Positions 34,965-43,836 of a stretch of DNA of 64,000 nt are shown in pieces (position 1 is the first letter of the stretch; each line of letters starts with the position of its first letter). This stretch comes from Telluria mixta. GTDB lineage: Bacteria; Pseudomonadota; Gammaproteobacteria; Burkholderiales; Burkholderiaceae_D. The translations under genes and the position numbers were made by a program. Under the pieces are notes generated by a model that was given only the letters and a program-made list of their open reading frames with translations, was not told the DNA's origin and did no database searches. The DNA is taken from positions 7,316,001 through 7,380,000 of the forward strand of contig NZ_CP119520.1 in the NCBI RefSeq assembly GCF_029223865.1, written 5' to 3'.

Positions 34965-37115
34965 ATGCCAGCCCAATCCGCCAACAAGAGGGGTGTCGTT
35001 CTCGTCGCTGACGACGATCCGGTGATGCGTCTGCTGATGCTCGAGATGCTGGAAGGCGTCGGCCTGGAAGGCATCGAGGCCGCGGACGGCGAACAGGCCG
35101 TGTTCCTCGCGCACGCGCGCACGCCCGACCTGATCCTGCTGGACGTCGAGATGCCGAAGATGGACGGCTTTGCCGCGTGCCGCGCGATCCGCGACCTGCC
35201 GAACGGCGCGATGGTCCCGGTCGTGATGGTCACCGGCGGCGACGACCTGGAAGCCGTCACCAATGCGTACGAGGCCGGCGCCACCGACTTCGTGTCGAAG
35301 CCGATCAACTGGCCCATCCTCGGCCACCGCGTACTGTACGTGCTGCGCGCGTCCGACGCCATCGTCCGCCTGCGCATCGCCGACGCCCAGAACCGTGCCG
35401 TGCTGGCCGCCATTCCCGACACGTTCTTCCGCATGTCGCGCGACGGCTTTTATCTCGATTACGAACCGGGCCGCGACGGGCCGGGACGCGGCGTGCGCGA
35501 CGCCGGCGTGGACGAGCACATCGTCGGCCGCCACGTGACCGACGTGCTGCCGCGCGACATCGCCGAACGCCTGTTCGAACAGGTGGGCATGGCCCTGCAC
35601 GTGCAGCAGGTGCGCTCGGTCGAATATGAACTGATCCGCTTCGGCGAGGCCCAGCATTTCGAGGCCCGGCTCGTCGCCACCGGCCCGAACGAAGTGCTGG
35701 GCCTCGTGCGCGACATCAGCGAACGCAAGCGCGCGGAAGAACAGATCCGGCGCCTGGCCTATTGCGACAGCCTGACCGGCATCCCGAACCGCCAGGCGTT
35801 CCTCGAGATGCTGGAACGCGAACTGCAGCGCTCGAAGATCGACAACACGAAGTTCGCCGTGCTGTTCATGGACCTGGACGCCTTCAAGCGCATCAACGAC
35901 ACGCTGGGCCACGACGTGGGCGACCAGTTGCTGAAGCAGGTGTCGGACCGCCTGCGCGAGACCATCCGCCCGAACGACCTGCTGTCGCGCGGCGACCTGC
36001 TCCCGCGCGTGGACGCGGCGAACAGCGCGGGCACGAACCTCGCGCGCCTGGGCGGCGACGAATTCACGATCCTGATTCCCGACCTCGAACGGGTCGAACA
36101 CGCGCTCAACGTGGCGCACCGGGTGAAAGACGCGATGCGCCGCCCGTTCCTCATCGAAGGCAACGAGATCTTCGTGACGGCCAGCATCGGCATCTCGTTG
36201 TTCCCGGAGGACGGCGACGACTGCACGTCGCTGCTGAAGTACGCCGACACCGCGATGTACCACGCGAAGAACTGCGGCAAGAACAACGCCAAGCTGTACT
36301 CGTCGTCGCTGACGATGCAGATCATGAGCCACGTGAAGCTGGAAGTCGGCCTGCGCCGCGCGCTGCAGAACGACGAGCTGTACCTGCTCTATCAACCGCA
36401 GCTCGACGTACGCTCGTCCGAGATCGTGGGCGTGGAAGCCCTCGTGCGCTGGCGCCATGCGGAACGCGGCGTCGTCTCGCCCAACGAATTCATCCCGCTG
36501 GCCGAGGAAACGGGCCTGATCGTGCCGATCGGCGAATGGGTGCTGCGTACCGCCTGCAACCAGGCGCGCCAGTGGCAGAAATTCTCGCGTCGTCCCGTGC
36601 GCATCGCCGTGAACCTGTCGGCCAAGCAGTTCAAGGACGAGAACCTGTCGCAGATCGTGCTGTCAGCCTTGCACGACACTGGCCTCGACCCGCGCCTGCT
36701 CGAACTGGAGCTGACGGAAGGCACGCTGATGGACGACGCGAAGGCCACGCTGGCCACGCTGGAACAGCTGCGCGGCATCGGTGTGTACCTGTCGATCGAC
36801 GACTTCGGCACCGGCTATTCGTCGATGAACTACCTGAAGCGCTTCGACGTGCGCGCCCTGAAGATCGACCGCAGCTTCATCAGCGGCCTGCCGCAGGATT
36901 CCGAGAATGCCGCGATCACGCGCGCCATTATCGCGATGGCGCACGGTCTCAAGATGATCGTCGTGGCGGAAGGCGTCGAGACGGGAGAACAGCTCGTGCT
37001 GCTGGAAGAATACGGCTGCGATCTCGTGCAGGGCTTTTATCTCGGGCGGCCGGCGCCGCCGGAGGCGGTGACCGGCATGCTGCAGAAATTGTGGGTGCCG
37101 ATGGCGGTGCGCTGA
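34965..37115 (+). CDS. Response regulator REC-PAS-GGDEF-EAL
   Basis: A 716-residue protein: receiver 8-125 (ADDDPVMRLLMLEMLE, phosphoacceptor Asp near 61 in LLDVEMPKMDG), PAS-like part 140-260, GGDEF domain 270-440 with intact LGGDEFTIL, EAL domain 455-705 with [27 protein letters not shown] and VVAEGVETGE. Both catalytic halves look intact, so it may make or degrade c-di-GMP depending on phosphorylation. The ATG comes one base after the hybrid kinase stop with AAAGGAAACC site; the two are a two-component c-di-GMP module. Confidence 0.94.
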   Translation: MPAQSANKRGVVLVADDDPVMRLLMLEMLEGVGLEGIEAADGEQAVFLAHARTPDLILLDVEMPKMDGFAACRAIRDLPNGAMVPVVMVTGGDDLEAVTNAYEAGATDFVSKPINWPILGHRVLYVLRASDAIVRLRIADAQNRAVLAAIPDTFFRMSRDGFYLDYEPGRDGPGRGVRDAGVDEHIVGRHVTDVLPRDIAERLFEQVGMALHVQQVRSVEYELIRFGEAQHFEARLVATGPNEVLGLVRDISERKRAEEQIRRLAYCDSLTGIPNRQAFLEMLERELQRSKIDNTKFAVLFMDLDAFKRINDTLGHDVGDQLLKQVSDRLRETIRPNDLLSRGDLLPRVDAANSAGTNLARLGGDEFTILIPDLERVEHALNVAHRVKDAMRRPFLIEGNEIFVTASIGISLFPEDGDDCTSLLKYADTAMYHAKNCGKNNAKLYSSSLTMQIMSHVKLEVGLRRALQNDELYLLYQPQLDVRSSEIVGVEALVRWRHAERGVVSPNEFIPLAEETGLIVPIGEWVLRTACNQARQWQKFSRRPVRIAVNLSAKQFKDENLSQIVLSALHDTGLDPRLLELELTEGTLMDDAKATLATLEQLRGIGVYLSIDDFGTGYSSMNYLKRFDVRALKIDRSFISGLPQDSENAAITRAIIAMAHGLKMIVVAEGVETGEQLVLLEEYGCDLVQGFYLGRPAPPEAVTGMLQKLWVPMAVR

Positions 37116-37132
37116 CGGCACACTGAAACACC

Positions 37133-37210
37133 GTCGCCCCCGCGAAGGCGGGGGCCCAATCTTGCGCCGCCAAAACGCTGAACTTGGGTTCCCGCCTGCG
37201 CGGGAACGAC
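37133..37210. repeat. REP-like inverted repeat pair
   Basis: Two palindromes GCCCCCGC-GAAG-GCGGGGGC (37136-37155) and GTTCCCGC-CTGC-GCGGGAAC (37188-37207) in the 101-base gap between convergent genes. They share the GTTCCCGC arm with the repeat at 7225-7244. A BIME-like doublet is the likely identity; it may also terminate transcripts of both flanking genes. Confidence 0.7.
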
Positions 37211-37216
37211 GTTGAT

Positions 37217-39619
37217 TTAGTTCGTGAATTTCAACGTGTGCACCACCGCCCCCGGCAACAACGGCACCGGCTTCCCGCGCACCCAATCCTCGTGCCCTTT
37301 TAAAAAGTACGGCGACAGCGGATGCCCGCTCTGCCCGCCGGGCATGTCGAACAGCCCCTCTTCCTCGCGCCCCGGCGCCACCGTCAGGCGCTCCGATTGC
37401 CCGAACTTCGGCCCCGCCACGCGCGGCATGTTGGCGTCGCCCGGCAGCTGGTCCGGCGGCACGCTGAGCCAGCGGCGCAGTGCCGGCACCGCAATCGTGA
37501 ACGGGTGCGCGATCGTCGCCGTGTTGCGCCGGCCCCAGGTGGCCTGCGCGAGCGGCGTGCCGTCTTCCTTCAGGTCCGCGATGGCGCGGTCGATGGCCGC
37601 CAGTTGCAGGTCTTGCCAGCTCGCATAGCCGGCCGGCAGCCACGCGGCCGGACGCGCGTCCAGCAGGCGCGCGACGATGTCCGGCCAGCGCGACGTCGCG
37701 ACCACGATGCTGGCCTTCGGATCGAGTTTCGCCAGCTCCGCATCGACGCCGGCGAACAGCAGGTCATGCAGCGACCACATGAACTGGCGCGCCAGGCGAT
37801 AGCCGACGGACGTCGTGCTCGCGCGGCCGTCCCAGCTTTGCTCCAGCAGGCGGCGAAACTCGGCGCGCTCCGGATGCTGGTCCAGCGCGCGGGCGTCCAG
37901 CGCGGCCAGGGCACGCTCGCGCCAGCCGGCGATGAACGGTGCGCGGTCGTCGAGCGACGCCTGGAACGCGGCCGGCACGTCCGTCCTGTCGCCGAGCTGG
38001 TGCACGGTGCCGCTCAACTGGTGCGCGCGCGCCCCCAGGTCGAAGCCGCCGTCGCCGATGATGCCGGCGTCCCCGCCCGCGAGCTGGCGGCTGTTTGCCG
38101 TCACCAGCTGCCCGCCGGGAGGATTGACGACGCGCGGATGCTGCGGCGGCGCGAGCAGTCCGGTCCACGTGGGCACGGCACCGTCGGACGCGAGCGGGAA
38201 CGACACCTTGGAGCCGCCCTGCGCGCGCTGCGGCAGCGCGCCGGCGATGGTCCAGGCGATGCCGCCGCGGTCGTCGCCGAGGACGACGTTCTGCGCCGGG
38301 ATGCCGTCGCTGGCCGCCGCGGCGAGCGCTTCGTCGAGGTTCGTCGACGCTTCCAGCTTCAGGTGGTTCAGGTTGAGCGCGCCGGGGTCGTGCGCGACCC
38401 AGTGCACCGCGTACTGGACGCCGTCGACGGTACGGACCGGACCGAGGCTCGTCTCGAGCACGGTCATCGTCTGCGCCGCTTCACCCTTCACGAGCAGCGT
38501 TTCCGTGTGCGCGACGGGCGTCTCCCAGCCATTCGTCGTGCGCACCTGGCCGGGATGGGCGGCGTCAAGGCCGAGGCGCACGAGGTCGAGCGTGTCCGCA
38601 TAGCTGTTCGTGAACGCCCACGCGACATGGCCATTGCTGCCGACGATGACGGCCGGCGGCGTCCCCGGCAGGCTCACGCCGACGACGCGGCGCGGTTGCC
38701 CCTGCGCGTCCGGGAAGCGCAGCGCGAGGCGATACCACGTGTTCGGCAGTTGCAGGCCCAGGTGCATGTCGTCGGAGACGATGGCGGCGCCGTTCGTCGT
38801 ACGCGTCCCGGCGATGGCGTAGTTGTTGCTGCCGACGGAATCGGTGAACGCCATGCCCGCCACCTGGCGCGCGGGGACGCTTTCCTTGCGGCCCCACCAG
38901 GCCGGCGCCGTGGCCGGAATCGGGGCCGGCGCCAGCGCGACGCCGTCGGCATCCATCGGCGTATCCCAGCGGGTCGCTTCGGGCAGCAGGAAGGCCAGCT
39001 GGGCCGGATCGAGGTGCGCCGCGAGCCACCCCCGCGCCAGTTCGCGCGGTTCCTGGTTGCCCTGCAAATCGAAATACATGGCCCAGACCGCCAGCAGCGA
39101 ATCGGCCGGCGTCCACGGACGCGGCGCCGCACGGCTCAGCAGGTATTCGAACGGGCGCGCACGCAGGCCGTTCAGGCCGTCGTTGACGCCGGCAGCGTAG
39201 CGGTCCAGGAACGTACGCTCGGCCGGCGTCATGCGCTGCACGACCTGTTCGGCGCGGGCGCGGAAGCGGTGCAGGCGGTGCGCGCGGTCGAGCGGCAGCG
39301 CCTTGGCCCCGAACAGCTCCGCCAGTTCGCCGGCGGCACTGCGGCGCAGCAGATCCATCTGGAAGAAGCGCTCCTGGCCATGCACGAAGCCGGTGGCATA
39401 GGCGACGTCGAGCCGGTTCGCCCCGCTGATGGTCGGCACGCCGTTCGCATCGCGCTCCACCGTCACGGACGCCGACAGCAGCGGCGAGCGATGCTGGCCG
39501 TCGAGCTCGGGCAGGCTCGCGCGCAAGGTCATCCAGGCGCCGCCCGCGACGAGCACCGGCAGCACGACGGCCCCGACCGCAACCCGCCGTCCCCACTTCC
39601 GCCATCCACGTTGTCGCAT
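37217..39619 (-). CDS. Penicillin acylase family (Ntn) hydrolase
   Basis: An 800-residue precursor: N-terminal membrane anchor or signal (about 10-32), alpha-chain domain, and an autocatalytic site SVGSNNYAI with nucleophile Ser near 264 that becomes the beta-chain N-terminus. The beta chain carries family blocks FGPAKVS-like end regions (SERLTVAPG, GGQSGHPLSPYF). Members cleave amide bonds of acyl side chains such as penicillin or acyl-homoserine lactones. ATG at 39619 has AAAGGG at good spacing; other in-frame starts lie at 39628 and 39685. Divergent small lipoprotein shares the 190-base gap. Periplasmic location expected. Confidence 0.9.
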   Translation of the reverse strand: MRQRGWRKWGRRVAVGAVVLPVLVAGGAWMTLRASLPELDGQHRSPLLSASVTVERDANGVPTISGANRLDVAYATGFVHGQERFFQMDLLRRSAAGELAELFGAKALPLDRAHRLHRFRARAEQVVQRMTPAERTFLDRYAAGVNDGLNGLRARPFEYLLSRAAPRPWTPADSLLAVWAMYFDLQGNQEPRELARGWLAAHLDPAQLAFLLPEATRWDTPMDADGVALAPAPIPATAPAWWGRKESVPARQVAGMAFTDSVGSNNYAIAGTRTTNGAAIVSDDMHLGLQLPNTWYRLALRFPDAQGQPRRVVGVSLPGTPPAVIVGSNGHVAWAFTNSYADTLDLVRLGLDAAHPGQVRTTNGWETPVAHTETLLVKGEAAQTMTVLETSLGPVRTVDGVQYAVHWVAHDPGALNLNHLKLEASTNLDEALAAAASDGIPAQNVVLGDDRGGIAWTIAGALPQRAQGGSKVSFPLASDGAVPTWTGLLAPPQHPRVVNPPGGQLVTANSRQLAGGDAGIIGDGGFDLGARAHQLSGTVHQLGDRTDVPAAFQASLDDRAPFIAGWRERALAALDARALDQHPERAEFRRLLEQSWDGRASTTSVGYRLARQFMWSLHDLLFAGVDAELAKLDPKASIVVATSRWPDIVARLLDARPAAWLPAGYASWQDLQLAAIDRAIADLKEDGTPLAQATWGRRNTATIAHPFTIAVPALRRWLSVPPDQLPGDANMPRVAGPKFGQSERLTVAPGREEEGLFDMPGGQSGHPLSPYFLKGHEDWVRGKPVPLLPGAVVHTLKFTN

Positions 39620-39810
39620 CTCGCTCATCCCTTTGGAAAAGGCGCATCTTGCCAGAAATTGCACGTGCGGGCGAGTACGTGACAACCCTTACCCGCGATG
39701 GTTCCCTGCGCGCGATTGAGCAGGCTCTCTCGGAGGCTCGCGCTGGCTTCTAAGCTGTGAGAAGGCGCGCAGGACGCGCGTGTTGGCGAGTGTTGGATTC
39801 AGGAGGCACC

Positions 39811-40089
39811 ATGATTCGGGTGCTAAGTATTGGGTTGGTGCTGGCGCTGGCCGCGTGCACGACGCCGCAGGAGCGCGCGGCCCAGGCCCAGGCCGACGTC
39901 GAGCGGATGATGGCGATCTACGGACCGGCCTGCGTCCGGCTGGGCTACGCAGCGCAGACGGATGCGTGGCGCAGTTGCGTGATCAGCCTGGGTGCGAAGT
40001 ACGATCAGCAACGCTATGGACCGCCTGCGGGCTACTATGGCTGGGGTCCGGGTTACTGGCGGGGTGGCTGGTGGGATCCGTACTGGTGA
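39811..40089 (+). CDS. Small Tyr/Gly-rich lipoprotein
   Basis: A 92-residue lipoprotein: signal peptide with lipobox LAAC at about 16, a helical part (QAQADVERMMAIYGPACVRLGY) and a Gly/Trp/Tyr-rich tail ending WWDPYW. I do not recognise the family. An AGGAGG site lies before the ATG, which makes the start secure; the longer frame from 39757 is rejected. The 3' half (from 39983) overlaps the 3' end of the convergent polysaccharide deacetylase gene on the opposite strand by 107 bases. Confidence 0.75.
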   Translation: MIRVLSIGLVLALAACTTPQERAAQAQADVERMMAIYGPACVRLGYAAQTDAWRSCVISLGAKYDQQRYGPPAGYYGWGPGYWRGGWWDPYW

Positions 40090-41236
40090 AGCGCGGGTTG
40101 AGGCGCTGAGTGACACGGCGCGCGAACTCGGCTTTCGTCACCGCCTCGCGACTTTCCAGCAGGCGCTCCAGTGTCCGCTGGATGTGACGGACCAGTTCCG
40201 GATAGCGCGCATCCGGCGGATGCAGGCTGAAGCGCACGAGCGGCGAACGCGCCAGCACGGACGCCGTGGCGTCCGCGATGCGCGGCGACAGGATGCGCCC
40301 GCCGCGGTTGCGTGCCGCGTACACGAGCGACGGCGACAGGATCGCGTGCGTGCCGTGGCGGTTGTTTTGCGTGAATAGCGTGGACGTCGCGGGAGCGATG
40401 ACCGGGTTCGGGTTGTCTTCCGGCAGATCTTGCGGCCGATCTTGCGCCAGATCTGGCAGCGGCGCCGCATCAGCGCGGCCGGGTACATCGTGACGCAGGT
40501 CCGTGCCGTTCGCACCTGTCCAATTGCGCGCGTCGAACTGCGTGTTGCCGGGGCCTCGGACAGACTGGTTGCCCCTGCCGGTCTGGACAGCCCCGCTGCC
40601 GCCCTGGATGCTCGCGCTGGCATCGCCGCGATACCCCGGCCGCCCGCCGGTGTCGTGCAATGCCTGCTGACAATGCGGTCGCGCGACCGGGCGACGCTCG
40701 CCCGCCCCCGGCAGACAATGGAAATGGCTGAACGTGGTCGTGTACGCGAATGGCGCATCGCGCAAGGCCCGCCAGGCGCCCTCGCCCAGCAGCCAGGCCG
40801 GCGGGACGAAGCCGGTGGGCGTCCAGCCGCGCGCCGCGAACCAGTCGAGGCCGAGCTCCAGGCGCCGCCGCGCTTCCGACTCCGTCAGTGCCGCGAATTC
40901 GCCCTCGCTCCGCGTGTACACGTTGCGCAGGAAGCGCGCGCGCAGGCCGCCGCTGCCCGCCTCCGTGTCGAGATGGCTGTAGCCGTGCAGCGCCAGCTCG
41001 TCGCCGCGCTCCAGCGCCACGTTCAGGCAAGCTTCCATCGCGAGGGACTGCTCGGGCCGGAAGTGGTAATGCGGGACGACGAGCCAGGTCAGCGGGATGT
41101 CCGCCACGGCGCGCACGGCCTCCACGAGGCGCAGGCAATCGCTCCATGTAGCCGGCGCCACGTCGTGGATCGAGACGCACAGCATGTGCTCGTCAGGGGA
41201 CCATTCAGTCTGTGACACGGATGCGCTCCCGTTCAT
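39983..41236 (-). CDS. Polysaccharide deacetylase family protein with long insert
   Basis: A 417-residue carbohydrate esterase-like protein. Deacetylase (NodB-like) marks are LCVSIHDVAP (Asp25) with ELALHGYSHLD (His85, His88), the metal and catalytic sites, and a FVPPAW loop. Between residues about 177 and 297 lies a polar low-complexity insert (Gln/Asn/Asp/Gly-rich, including a 3-fold imperfect 12-bp repeat) that interrupts the fold before SLVYAARNRGGR. The C-terminal tail after 385 is Ser/Pro-rich. No signal peptide. ATG at 41236 overlaps the glycosyltransferase stop; ATG at 41185 is an alternative. Together they suggest sugar-polymer modification. Confidence 0.78.
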   Translation of the reverse strand: MNGSASVSQTEWSPDEHMLCVSIHDVAPATWSDCLRLVEAVRAVADIPLTWLVVPHYHFRPEQSLAMEACLNVALERGDELALHGYSHLDTEAGSGGLRARFLRNVYTRSEGEFAALTESEARRRLELGLDWFAARGWTPTGFVPPAWLLGEGAWRALRDAPFAYTTTFSHFHCLPGAGERRPVARPHCQQALHDTGGRPGYRGDASASIQGGSGAVQTGRGNQSVRGPGNTQFDARNWTGANGTDLRHDVPGRADAAPLPDLAQDRPQDLPEDNPNPVIAPATSTLFTQNNRHGTHAILSPSLVYAARNRGGRILSPRIADATASVLARSPLVRFSLHPPDARYPELVRHIQRTLERLLESREAVTKAEFARRVTQRLNPRFTSTDPTSHPASNPDPSHSSPQAVHSVADRTSHPG

Positions 41237-42368
41237 GGATCAGCTCGATGGCGATGTCGTCGGCCGCGTGCGGATACCCGTTCAGCAAGCCTTGGTAGCG
41301 GCCAATCACCTGCGGCAGGATCTCGTTCCAGTCGTAGCGTTCGACGGCCCTGCGCCGTGCCGCCTGCCCCATGCGGACGAGGTCGCGCTGGTAGATGGCT
41401 TCGATCGCGCCGGCCAGGCTGTCGACGTGGTTCGGCTCGGCCAAGATACCTGTCTCCGTGTCGACCAGCTCGGCCACGCCGCCCTTGTTTGTGGCCACGA
41501 CGGGCAGGCCGCATGCCATCGCTTCCAGCACGATCAGGCCGAACGTTTCGCAATCGCCCGGATGCACGAGCACGTCGCAGCTGGCCAGCAGGCTGGCCAG
41601 CTGGCGCTGGTCGCGCCGGAACGGGATATGCGTGACGCGGTCGCAAAACGGCAGCACGCCGCCGCCGCCCACGAGGATCAGGTGGTACGGGTCGCCCAGC
41701 TTGCGCACGGCTTCGATAAGGACGTGCAGCTTCTTTTCCGGCGTGAAGCGGCCCGCATAGACGAGCAGGCGCGTCTCCGGGGCAAGGCCCAGGTGTTCGC
41801 GCAGGGTCTCGTCGCGGCGCTGCGGCCGGAACACGCTGCTGTCGATGCCGAGCGGCTGGTGCACGGCGCCGGAGACGCCGATCGCCTCCAGCTGCTGCAC
41901 CATGATGCGGCTGGGTGCCAGCACGAGGTCGAACTGGCGGTACAGGTTGGCGAGGTAGCGGCAGGTGCCGCGCGCGATCCAGCGGCCGAAGCGCGGCTGC
42001 ACGAGGCGCGGCAGGTCGGAATGGTAGAAGGCGACGGCCGGGATGTCGTAGCGCTTGCGCATGCGCAGCGCGGCCCAGGCGCAGTGGCCCGCATCGCCCG
42101 CCTCGACGACGTCGGGCCGGACGGATTCCAGCAGGCGGGCCGGGCCTTCGACGGACAACGGCATGCGGAAGCCGTGAAAACCCGGCAGGCCGGCGGACGG
42201 TATCTTGACGAGCGCGGGCACCGTGTCATCGCACGTCTCCACGTTGGAGCTCATGATCGTGTGCTGCACGCGGCTGCGTCGTGCCAGCCAATGGGCCTTG
42301 GCATTCAGATAGGTGCTGACGCCGCCTCCTTCGGCCGCGTAGAACATCGTGATGTCGACGAGATGCAT
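41205..42368 (-). CDS. Glycosyltransferase family 4 protein
   Basis: A 387-residue GT-B glycosyltransferase: N-terminal acceptor half with GGVSTYLNAKAHWLA, C-terminal GT1 domain with VYAGRFTPEKKLHVLIEA, HPGDCETFGLIVLEAMACGLPVVA and the ExGxxE-type block. Such enzymes transfer sugars from nucleotide donors to lipids, polysaccharides or small acceptors at the cytoplasmic side. ATG at 42368 chosen because upstream codons lack family match. It overlaps the deacetylase start by 32 bases, so these two are one operon. Acceptor unknown. Confidence 0.88.
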   Translation of the reverse strand: MHLVDITMFYAAEGGGVSTYLNAKAHWLARRSRVQHTIMSSNVETCDDTVPALVKIPSAGLPGFHGFRMPLSVEGPARLLESVRPDVVEAGDAGHCAWAALRMRKRYDIPAVAFYHSDLPRLVQPRFGRWIARGTCRYLANLYRQFDLVLAPSRIMVQQLEAIGVSGAVHQPLGIDSSVFRPQRRDETLREHLGLAPETRLLVYAGRFTPEKKLHVLIEAVRKLGDPYHLILVGGGGVLPFCDRVTHIPFRRDQRQLASLLASCDVLVHPGDCETFGLIVLEAMACGLPVVATNKGGVAELVDTETGILAEPNHVDSLAGAIEAIYQRDLVRMGQAARRRAVERYDWNEILPQVIGRYQGLLNGYPHAADDIAIELIHERERIRVTD

Positions 42369-42497
42369 GCTTGGGGTCCGGTCAAAGTATCCCCACGATA
42401 GCAGCGTAGACGGTGCAGCGGGTTTGCGCACTGTCAAGCGAACACCGCCTGCTGCCGGGAGCCGCTACGATGCCGTCATTGTCGCGCGACCATGTAA

Positions 42498-42521
42498 GGG
42501 CTCCCCGTTTTGGGGAGGCCC
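42498..42521 (-). terminator. Possible terminator after recR
   Basis: Stem of GGGCCTCCCC and GGGGAGCCC (one bulge) with AAAAC loop read on the minus strand, starting right after the recR stop. It lacks a long T run, so termination may be partial. Confidence 0.45.
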
Positions 42522-42522
42522 A

Positions 42523-43113
42523 TTATGCACTGCGCCTGTCGAGCATGGCGCGCGCGATGGTGCCCGCGTCCACGTACTCGAGCTCGCCCCCGACGGGAAC
42601 GCCGCGCGCGAGGCGACTGACCTTGAGTCCGCGCGCCTTCAGCATCTCGCTGATGTAGTGGGCGGTCGCTTCGCCCTCGTTGGTGAAATTGGTGGCGAGC
42701 ACGACTTCCTTGACCCCGCCGTCGCCGGCTCGACCGATCAGCTTTTCCAGGTGCAGGTCCTTGGGACCGATGCCGTCCAGCGGCGACAACCGGCCCATCA
42801 GCACGAAGTACAGGCCCTTGTACGTCAGGGTCTGCTCGATCATCATCTGGTCGGCCGGCGTCTCGACGATGCACAGAAGTGTCCGGTCGCGCTGCTCGTC
42901 GGCGCACAGGTCACACACCTCGGTTTCAGAGAAGGTATTGCACATGGCGCAGTGATGCACCGCATCGACGGCCTGGTACAGCGCACGCGACAGCATGGCC
43001 GCACCTTCGCGGTCATGCTGCAGCAGGTGGAAGGCCATGCGCTGCGCCGACTTCGGCCCGACGCCCGGCAGGCGGCGCAAGGCCTCGGTAAGGAAGTCGA
43101 GCGATTTGGACAT
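42523..43113 (-). CDS. recR: Recombination mediator protein RecR
   Basis: A 196-residue RecR: HhH motif near the N-terminus ([20 protein letters not shown]), C4 zinc finger C55/C58/C67/C70 in [16 protein letters not shown], and a Toprim domain (about 78-175). With RecO it loads RecA on gapped DNA in the RecFOR pathway. The GGAGG site before ATG supports the start. It closes the dnaX-ybaB-yciI-recR cluster, a conserved order in bacteria except for the inserted yciI-type gene. Confidence 0.96.
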   Translation of the reverse strand: MSKSLDFLTEALRRLPGVGPKSAQRMAFHLLQHDREGAAMLSRALYQAVDAVHHCAMCNTFSETEVCDLCADEQRDRTLLCIVETPADQMMIEQTLTYKGLYFVLMGRLSPLDGIGPKDLHLEKLIGRAGDGGVKEVVLATNFTNEGEATAHYISEMLKARGLKVSRLARGVPVGGELEYVDAGTIARAMLDRRSA

Positions 43114-43136
43114 AATGGACTCGCCTCCGCCAGTGC

Positions 43137-43427
43137 TTACTGTGCGCGCCAGGCGGACAATGCCTCGGCGGTCATGGTGGGAACGAACTCGGTGACGGCG
43201 TAGGTCGCCAGGCCGGCCTGCGCGAACGGATCGTCGCGCAGCGCAGCGTCGAGCTCGGCGCGGTCGGCCGCATGGGCGATGAGGATGCCGCCGTCGCGCG
43301 GCTCCTTGCGGCCCGCCATCAGGAACAGCCCGCGCGCAGTGTGCTCTTGCAGCCAGGCGCGGTGCGCCGGGAGGTAGGCATCGATGCGCTCGAGCGGCGC
43401 CGTGTAGGTGAGTGTAACGATGAACAT
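43137..43427 (-). CDS. YciI family protein
   Basis: A 96-residue protein with the YciI ferredoxin-like fold marks: [25 protein letters not shown] (with the conserved His), [11 protein letters not shown] and DPFAQAGL. The His-Asp pair is present, resembling dehydrochlorinase-like or ring-cleavage-related enzymes, but YciI function is unknown in most bacteria. It sits between ybaB and recR on the same strand (10 and 23 bases from neighbours), an unusual insertion in this cluster. Confidence 0.88.
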   Translation of the reverse strand: MFIVTLTYTAPLERIDAYLPAHRAWLQEHTARGLFLMAGRKEPRDGGILIAHAADRAELDAALRDDPFAQAGLATYAVTEFVPTMTAEALSAWRAQ

Positions 43428-43437
43428 AAAATGAGCA

Positions 43438-43764
43438 TCAGAACGGCATCTTGAAGCCCGGCGGCAGCGGCAGGCCGGCGGTCAGGCCGCTCATCTTTTC
43501 CTGGGCGGTGGTTTCGGCCTTGCGCACGGCGTCGTTGAACGCGGCGGCGACCAGGTCTTCCAGCATGTCGCGGTCGTCGCCCAGCAGCGACGGGTCGATC
43601 GACACGCGCTTGACGTCGTTCTTGCACGTCATGACGACCTTCACGAGGCCGGCACCCGACTGCCCTTCGACTTCGATCAGAGCCAGCTGCTCCTGCGCCT
43701 TCTTCATGTTGTCCTGCATGGCCTGCGCCTGCTTCATCAGGCCTGCGAGCTGGTTTTTCATCAT
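43438..43764 (-). CDS. ybaB: YbaB/EbfC nucleoid-associated protein
   Basis: A 108-residue protein with the family core: N-terminal [20 protein letters not shown] helix, [23 protein letters not shown] strands and a C-terminal [19 protein letters not shown] tail. It forms dimers that bind DNA and is co-encoded with dnaX and recR in most bacteria. GGAGAACACATC precedes adjacent ATG codons (first ATG at 43764). Spacing to dnaX is 72 bases. Confidence 0.95.
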   Translation of the reverse strand: MMKNQLAGLMKQAQAMQDNMKKAQEQLALIEVEGQSGAGLVKVVMTCKNDVKRVSIDPSLLGDDRDMLEDLVAAAFNDAVRKAETTAQEKMSGLTAGLPLPPGFKMPF

Positions 43765-43836
43765 GATGTGTTCTCCAAAAAAGTCGGATGGGTAAATCGT
43801 TTATACAGTTTATACCGGCGCCGGCGCGGGGCCGGC

